Shown here: positions 59,495-64,000 of the stretch, piece by piece
How the letters are laid out: each line of letters starts with the position of its first letter
Numbering within the stretch: position 1 is the first letter of the stretch
DNA from: Pseudonocardia kunmingensis
Lineage (GTDB): Bacteria; Actinomycetota; Actinomycetes; Mycobacteriales; Pseudonocardiaceae
Direction: 5' to 3'
NCBI RefSeq assembly: GCF_006716445.1
Contig: NZ_VFPA01000006.1
Coordinates: forward strand, 62,001-126,000
Length of the DNA: 64,000 nucleotides
The notes under the pieces: model-generated
What the model saw: the letters and a program-made list of their open reading frames with translations, nothing else
What the model was told of the DNA's origin: nothing
Databases searched by the model: none
Program-made: the position numbers and the translations under genes

Positions 59495-60662
59495 CGTGAC
59501 AGCTACCGGTTGCTCGCAAGGCCCGGTCCCCCTCGTGCCGCAGGGGCGATGCGAGGTAGTGATCCAACGCGAGCGCTGCTGATGCGTGCGGCCAGTAGTC
59601 CGGGCGGCGACGGTCGTGGAAACGAACCTCGGCCTCGCGCCCGACCAGCTCGCGGTAGCGCCTCCGGATGATGTCGATGCAGGTCGAGATCTCGTCAGGG
59701 GTGCCCACCCTGCCCCGCACGGTCGTCTCGTCCGCAGCGACAAGGCTCATGATGAGCGGAATCACGCGGCCGAGCTCCTCGGCCCGGGCGTTGCGGAGCT
59801 CGCGCAAGCCCTCGGTGTCATCCTCCGGATAGAGGTCGCGCTGCAACGACCCGGGGGGCAGCAGTCCTGACTCGACGGCGCGCCGCAGGAGCGCGTCGTC
59901 CGTGCAGGTCGCCTTGACGCAGCCGACCTGTCCGCAGTCGCACGGATACGTGGAGCCCGGGACGACGATGTGCGAGACGAGGCCTCCGGCGCCGGGGCCG
60001 TTCCACACCAGGTCACCGCTTCGCATCTGGGCTACGCCGACGGACCGTCCGACCAGCACGGTGAGGACGTCGTCGCCGCCCCCGCCCCACCAGTAGTGCT
60101 CGAGCGCCTGCGCGCGGACGTTCGGCTCGACGCGCACCGGGTGGGAGAGGTGCTCGCGCAGGCCCGTGCGCAGCGCATCGGGGTCGACGTCTGCCACCAG
60201 CGGTGGCGGTTGACCGTGGTGGAGCTCGGCCCACGGCGTCGTCATCCCGATGCCGGTGACGGCGGCAGTGCCGACCTCCGCCACGACGGCCCCGACCAAC
60301 TCGGCGGCTTCCTCGATGCGTTCGCGCTGGGTCCTGCCACTGGCGTTCGCCGATCGCCAGGTGACGAGGTCACCGCGCAGCGTGTAGGCCCCGCAGGAAG
60401 TGCTCTCCGGGTGCAGATGTCCACCCAGCACCAGTCGTCGTGCAGACGGAACGTCGAGCGGTGTCACCGGCCTGCCCGCCCCGCGCAGTGCCGGAGGCTC
60501 CGACTCCGTGAGCGCACCGAGCGCGAGCAACTCCGCCACGGTCTTCGTGATCGTCGTGAAGCTGACGCCGATGGCGGAGGACAACTCCTTTCGACCGAGA
60601 GGTCCGTCGCGGACGATCTTGCGCATGATCGCGGATGCTGTCGAGTTGCGTTGACGCACCAT
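59487..60662 (-). CDS. ROK family transcriptional regulator
   Basis: 391 residues from the ATG at 60662. An N-terminal winged helix (SAIMRKIVRDGPLGRKELSSAIGVSFTTITKTVAELL) precedes a ROK domain with the zinc-type signature PCDCGQVGCVKATC. The usual GEIGH is replaced by GGLVSH. The start is uncertain: a strong GGAGGAG at about 60709-60715 is followed by an ATG pair in a different frame, while the in-frame GTG at 60692 is farther from it. A likely repressor of one or both sulfatase operons. Confidence 0.85.
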   Translation of the reverse strand: MVRQRNSTASAIMRKIVRDGPLGRKELSSAIGVSFTTITKTVAELLALGALTESEPPALRGAGRPVTPLDVPSARRLVLGGHLHPESTSCGAYTLRGDLVTWRSANASGRTQRERIEEAAELVGAVVAEVGTAAVTGIGMTTPWAELHHGQPPPLVADVDPDALRTGLREHLSHPVRVEPNVRAQALEHYWWGGGGDDVLTVLVGRSVGVAQMRSGDLVWNGPGAGGLVSHIVVPGSTYPCDCGQVGCVKATCTDDALLRRAVESGLLPPGSLQRDLYPEDDTEGLRELRNARAEELGRVIPLIMSLVAADETTVRGRVGTPDEISTCIDIIRRRYRELVGREAEVRFHDRRRPDYWPHASAALALDHYLASPLRHEGDRALRATGSCHVT

Positions 60663-60751
60663 GAGTTCGGTGCGCTCGGTGCCAGGAGCCACCGGTCCAT
60701 CATCGTCGCTCCTCCTGGCGGGCTCGTCGATGCGGCGCGGGTGCTGTGCCC

Positions 60752-61762
60752 TCACCGCGCCGCGACCGCCCGGCTCGTTGCGTCGAGCGCGAGCCGTGTC
60801 GCCGCGAGCCCGTCGCGCCCGGTCGGGAGCGCATGCTCCTCGCCGTGGAGCGCAGCGGCCAGGTCGGCGTACATCCCCTCGAACGACTTCTCGTGCGCCC
60901 AGCCGAGCTCGTGCCTACCGTCACCGTCGATGAGCACGAAGTCGCGCTCCTCGCGTCGGTAGCGGATGACGCCGTCGGTCCCGATGACCTCGTAGGTGAA
61001 GGTCGGGAGCCTCGACGGCGAGCGGTGACCGTAGGCGAAGCTGATGTCGACCAGCACCCGGGCGCCGCCGCCCGACAGGTGCGTCGTCACGTGCTCGGGC
61101 GCGTCCACGCCGTCGATCTCGTCGAACCAGAGGCCGGTCGCGTGGTCGACCTGCAGGTCGCTGTCGAGCCACCAGCGCGCGAGGTCGATCTGGTGCACGC
61201 CGCAGTCCACGAGTGGGCCGCCCTCGCGCATCCGCCCGACCCGCCGCTGGTTCACGCCGGTCCGGGCCACCCGGTCCTGGAACGCACCGTGCAGGTCCCA
61301 CAGGAAGACCATCCGCAGCGCGCGCACCTCGCCCACCGCCCCGGTCGCCACGAGCTCGCGGATCCGCCGCGCCACCGGCGAGTACCGATAGGTGAAGGCG
61401 ATCCACAGCGGGACACCCGCTGCCTCCATCTGCTCCACCATCGCGAGCGATGTCGCCGCGTCCACAGCGATCGGCTTCTCGCACAGCACCGGGACACCGC
61501 GCCGCGCCGCCCACCCGACGTTCTCCGCGTGCACCCCGGCGGGCGAGGTGACGACGAGCGCGTCGAGGTCGGGCATCTCCTCCAACGAGGTGCAGCGCGC
61601 GACCCGTGCCGGCACCGGCGCCGCCGCGAGCCGATCGGTCGACACGTCGCACACGCCGACCAGGTCGAGCCGCTCCGCTCCCAGGAGGACCGGGAGATGG
61701 CCGTAGCCGGCGACCTCGCCACATCCCACGAGCCCGACCCGCCTGCGCCGCTCCGTCGTCAT
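60752..61762 (-). CDS. Gfo/Idh/MocA family oxidoreductase
   Basis: 336 residues. Rossmann motif VGLVGCGEVAGYGHLPVLLG at the N-terminus, LCEKPIAVDAATS, and the substrate domain GGPLVDCGVHQIDLARWWLDSD with the catalytic-type His. GTGAGGGG precedes the ATG. It follows the third sulfatase by a few bases. An oxidoreductase in a sulfatase operon fits oxidation of a sugar after desulfation, or an NAD-dependent elimination-type glycosidase-like role (inference). Confidence 0.9.
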   Translation of the reverse strand: MTTERRRRVGLVGCGEVAGYGHLPVLLGAERLDLVGVCDVSTDRLAAAPVPARVARCTSLEEMPDLDALVVTSPAGVHAENVGWAARRGVPVLCEKPIAVDAATSLAMVEQMEAAGVPLWIAFTYRYSPVARRIRELVATGAVGEVRALRMVFLWDLHGAFQDRVARTGVNQRRVGRMREGGPLVDCGVHQIDLARWWLDSDLQVDHATGLWFDEIDGVDAPEHVTTHLSGGGARVLVDISFAYGHRSPSRLPTFTYEVIGTDGVIRYRREERDFVLIDGDGRHELGWAHEKSFEGMYADLAAALHGEEHALPTGRDGLAATRLALDATSRAVAAR

Positions 61763-61766
61763 CCCC

Positions 61767-63053
61767 TCACCCCGTTCGATCGACGACGAGTGCGGGCGCG
61801 TCGCTGACCGGCACCGGCACGGGCCCGTGGCGCAAGGCGTCGTCCGTCGCGAGCATGAACGCGTCCAGCCGCTCGCGGAGGTCGCCGGCGATCTCGGCCG
61901 AGCCGGGGTCGTCGACGAGGTTGGTCGTCTCCCCCGGATCGGCCACCAGGTCGTACAGCTCCTCCTGCGGACGCGGGGCCAGGTGCGCGTCGCCCATTCC
62001 CCGGCGCGTGGTCGAGGCCTCGAGGTCGGGAGGGAGGGCGAGCAGCGGGCGCGGCTCGAAGTTGTGGATGTACTTGTAGGAGTCGGTCCGGATGGCCCGG
62101 ATCGGGTCATAGTCGGCGTGGTAGGTCTTCTCGAGGAACACCTCGCGACGTGTCGGCGCGGCGCCGTCGCGCAGGGTGGCCGCGAAACTCACGCCCTGCA
62201 CGTCGTCCGGCACCGCGACCCCCAGCAGTTCGAGCAGGGTCGGTACCACGTCGACGTGGCTCACCAGTCCCGGCTCGCGTCGCGGACCGGCGGGGCCGAG
62301 CCGCGGCGGCATCCGCACCATGAGCGCGACGTGCACCCCCGGGTCGTACAACGTGCTCTTCGCGCGGGGGAACGGCGCGCCGTGATCCGTGGTGAAGACG
62401 ACGACCGTATCGTCGTCGAGCTCGTTGCGCCGGAGTGCGTCCAGGATGATCCCGAGCCCCCGGTCCGCGACGGTGATCGCACCGCCGAACGCGGCGATGT
62501 CCTCGCGCGTGTGCTCGTTGTCGGGCAGGTACCCGGGGACGTCGACGGCGCCGGGCGGGTCGGGCGGATACCGCTCGGCCGGCCAGCCCCGGTGCACCTC
62601 GAGCATGCCGCAGACCAGCAGGAACGGGCCGTCTTCGTCCCGTCGTGCATCGAGCCACCGGGCCGCGGCCTCGGCGACGTCGCCGGCATGGTTGCTCGCG
62701 CCGAGGTGCTCCCCGAAGCCCAGGCGGCCGTGGTCGCGCGACTCGTGCTGGATGCCGACGAGCACTGTGCGGTACCCCGCGCCACCGAGGTGCATCGGCA
62801 GCGGCCGCTCGCCCTCGCCGTACTCCCAGCCGCGGTGTGTCAGCCCCTGGAGGCCGTTGCTGTGCGGGTAGCGCCCGGTCCACAGCGCGCCGCGCGCCGG
62901 GCTGCACAACGGGCTGGTGCTGAAGCACCGCTCGAACACGGTGGACTGCTCCGCGAGCGCGTCGGCGTGCGGCGAGTTCACGCCGTACCCGTAGGCCCGC
63001 AGGTGTGTCCCGAGGTCGTGCCAGTGCACGACGACGACGTTCGGTCGGCGCAT
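61767..63053 (-). CDS. Sulfatase family enzyme (third of the locus)
   Basis: 428 residues, close in organisation to heparan N-sulfatase-like members. The formylglycine cysteine is C50 in PLCSPARGALWTGRYPH, D13 in VVHWHDLGTHL is a metal ligand, and FTTDHGAPFPRAKSTLYDPG holds the second metal site. The first metal aspartate pair is reduced to HD, as in the sulfamidase-type subgroup. No signal peptide. It is separated by two bases from the binding-protein gene upstream. Confidence 0.92.
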   Translation of the reverse strand: MRRPNVVVVHWHDLGTHLRAYGYGVNSPHADALAEQSTVFERCFSTSPLCSPARGALWTGRYPHSNGLQGLTHRGWEYGEGERPLPMHLGGAGYRTVLVGIQHESRDHGRLGFGEHLGASNHAGDVAEAAARWLDARRDEDGPFLLVCGMLEVHRGWPAERYPPDPPGAVDVPGYLPDNEHTREDIAAFGGAITVADRGLGIILDALRRNELDDDTVVVFTTDHGAPFPRAKSTLYDPGVHVALMVRMPPRLGPAGPRREPGLVSHVDVVPTLLELLGVAVPDDVQGVSFAATLRDGAAPTRREVFLEKTYHADYDPIRAIRTDSYKYIHNFEPRPLLALPPDLEASTTRRGMGDAHLAPRPQEELYDLVADPGETTNLVDDPGSAEIAGDLRERLDAFMLATDDALRHGPVPVPVSDAPALVVDRTG

Positions 63054-63055
63054 CC

Positions 63056-64000
63056 TCAGCCGCCGCTCTGCTCGTAGGCTCGGGAAAGCTCGTCGCGCAT
63101 CTGGTCGCCGCCGTCGCGCTTCCACCGCTTGACGGCTTCGGCCCACGCCGAGACCGGCTCCCGGCCCTGCAGGATGTCGGTCTGCGCACTGTCGAGCGCG
63201 CTGCCGATCTGGGACCCCTTGCGGGACTGGGTCTCGCTGAACAGGTTCACCGCCGGGTTGGGGATCGCCGTCGGGACCACGGCCGTCTGTGCGTCGAACT
63301 GCGCCCGCGCCACGTCGGGCTTCCCCGGCACGTAGTTCACCCACGGCCCCTCACCGACGTACTTGAGGCCGAGCTGCGTTTCCCGCTGGCCCTTGTCGGT
63401 GAGCACGGGGTCACCCTCGACGAGCGTGTGGTGCACGCCCTCGAGGCCGTAGTTCTTGAACTTGTGCTCCGCGCTCCCGAAGGGTGCTGCCAGGTAGTTG
63501 AGCACGTCGAGCAGCGCCGCCGCCCGATCGGTCGAGTCGATGCCGATACCGGTCAGGTTGTGCGTCGGCGGTCCGAGCCAGATGGGCGCGGCCCCACCGC
63601 CCTCGATCGCGGGGGGCACCACGATGCCCAGCCGCATGTCGCCCGCGGTCGGCATGTTGGCCAGCGTCGACCAGGCGGCGAACGTGCCCTCGAAGAAGCG
63701 CGTCGTGCCGCCGACGACCCAGGCCTGACGCTGCTGATTGTCCGACGACGTCGTGTCCGGGTGCACCAGCCCGTCGGCCACGAGCCGGCGGCCCTGCTCC
63801 AGCGCCTCCAGCTGCCGCTCGTCCTCGTTCGCGCTCACGAGCGTGCCGCCGGCGCCGAGCTCCCAGGTGTTGGCGATGCCGTGCGCCTGGCGGATCAGCT
63901 GCATGGGGACGTTCGACAACGCCCAGGTGTTCCCGCCCGTCAGCTCGCCGAAGATCGTCCGCAGGTCGTCCCAGTTGCCCACGCCGCCGTCGATGCCGCG
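63056..64000 (-). CDS. Extracellular solute-binding protein (5' partial)
   Basis: C-terminal 314 residues; the frame is open to the window edge. LLDVLNYLAAPFGSAEHKFKNYGLEGVHH, VGEGPWVNYVPGKPDVARAQFDAQ and the closing AVKRWKRDGGDQMRDELSRAYEQSGG are typical of long family 1 binding proteins related to LipO/LplA, which are about 500-560 residues. It is the first visible gene of the minus-strand sulfatase operon; permeases for it must lie beyond the window. Confidence 0.9.
   Translation of the reverse strand, partial: RGIDGGVGNWDDLRTIFGELTGGNTWALSNVPMQLIRQAHGIANTWELGAGGTLVSANEDERQLEALEQGRRLVADGLVHPDTTSSDNQQRQAWVVGGTTRFFEGTFAAWSTLANMPTAGDMRLGIVVPPAIEGGGAAPIWLGPPTHNLTGIGIDSTDRAAALLDVLNYLAAPFGSAEHKFKNYGLEGVHHTLVEGDPVLTDKGQRETQLGLKYVGEGPWVNYVPGKPDVARAQFDAQTAVVPTAIPNPAVNLFSETQSRKGSQIGSALDSAQTDILQGREPVSAWAEAVKRWKRDGGDQMRDELSRAYEQSGG

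Overview
This window is visibly very G+C-rich, densely packed actinobacterial chromosome. Gene ends overlap as ATGA/GTGA, GTG starts are common, and at least nine genes have a TAnnnT -10 box only 6-7 bases before the start codon (leaderless transcripts). DUF222, RsbA-type anti-sigma, GAF-ANTAR, XRE-TPR and DUF6223-like proteins point to Pseudonocardiales, perhaps Pseudonocardia; the genus is inference. I saw no transposase, prophage, CRISPR array, rRNA or tRNA.

Layout. (1) 1-6725: one plus-strand run encoding an RbsA/RbsC-type ABC transporter (ATPase cut by the window edge), two Gfo/Idh/MocA dehydrogenases, a class V aminotransferase, a threonine-synthase-like PLP enzyme and an MBL-fold hydrolase, probably an uncharacterised small-molecule pathway. 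(2) 6834-21734: mixed housekeeping and regulation: DUF6223 protein, NarL-type two-component pair, a 5'-degraded XRE-TPR regulator before a NUDIX hydrolase, an Excalibur-like protein, a polysaccharide flippase, serA, a CmtR-like sensor with a cation-efflux protein, an MFS transporter, a DUF222 remnant, an MmyB-type regulator opposite a questin-oxidase-like gene, a MerR regulator with a small target gene, and a CAP protein. (3) 21748-28955: a LacI repressor diverges from a sugar-uptake operon (dehydrogenase, two TIM-barrel isomerases, lipoprotein and two permeases) with a clear operator and promoter between them. (4) 29043-33540: LLM flavin oxidoreductase with divergent TetR, DUF1990 protein, and a GntR regulator next to an ACC deaminase with all diagnostic residues, suggesting plant or soil association.

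(5) 33569-37803: a MoxR/DUF58/DUF4129 membrane operon begins with a 21-residue leaderless leader ORF, and its DUF58 gene is frameshifted. (6) 37800-52121: RsbA-type anti-sigma regulator, VOC protein, GlxA-type regulator, saccharopine-dehydrogenase-like protein, a DUF4185 protein behind a zinc-ribbon/SDR fusion, GtrA, GAF-ANTAR, a TetR-glycosyltransferase pair, lipB, and a TetR/YqeY divergent pair. Between lipB and that TetR lies an unusual 22-bp repeat array with three copies in one orientation and four in the other. (7) 52247-64000: two converging operons for what looks like sulfated-glycan use. The plus operon has a binding protein, two permeases, two sulfatases and a small-molecule kinase. 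The minus operon has a binding protein (cut by the edge), a third sulfatase, a dehydrogenase and a ROK regulator.

All functional calls come from reading translated sequence without database searches. Starts were chosen from Shine-Dalgarno sequence, leaderless promoter spacing, overlap with the upstream stop, and position of the first conserved motif.
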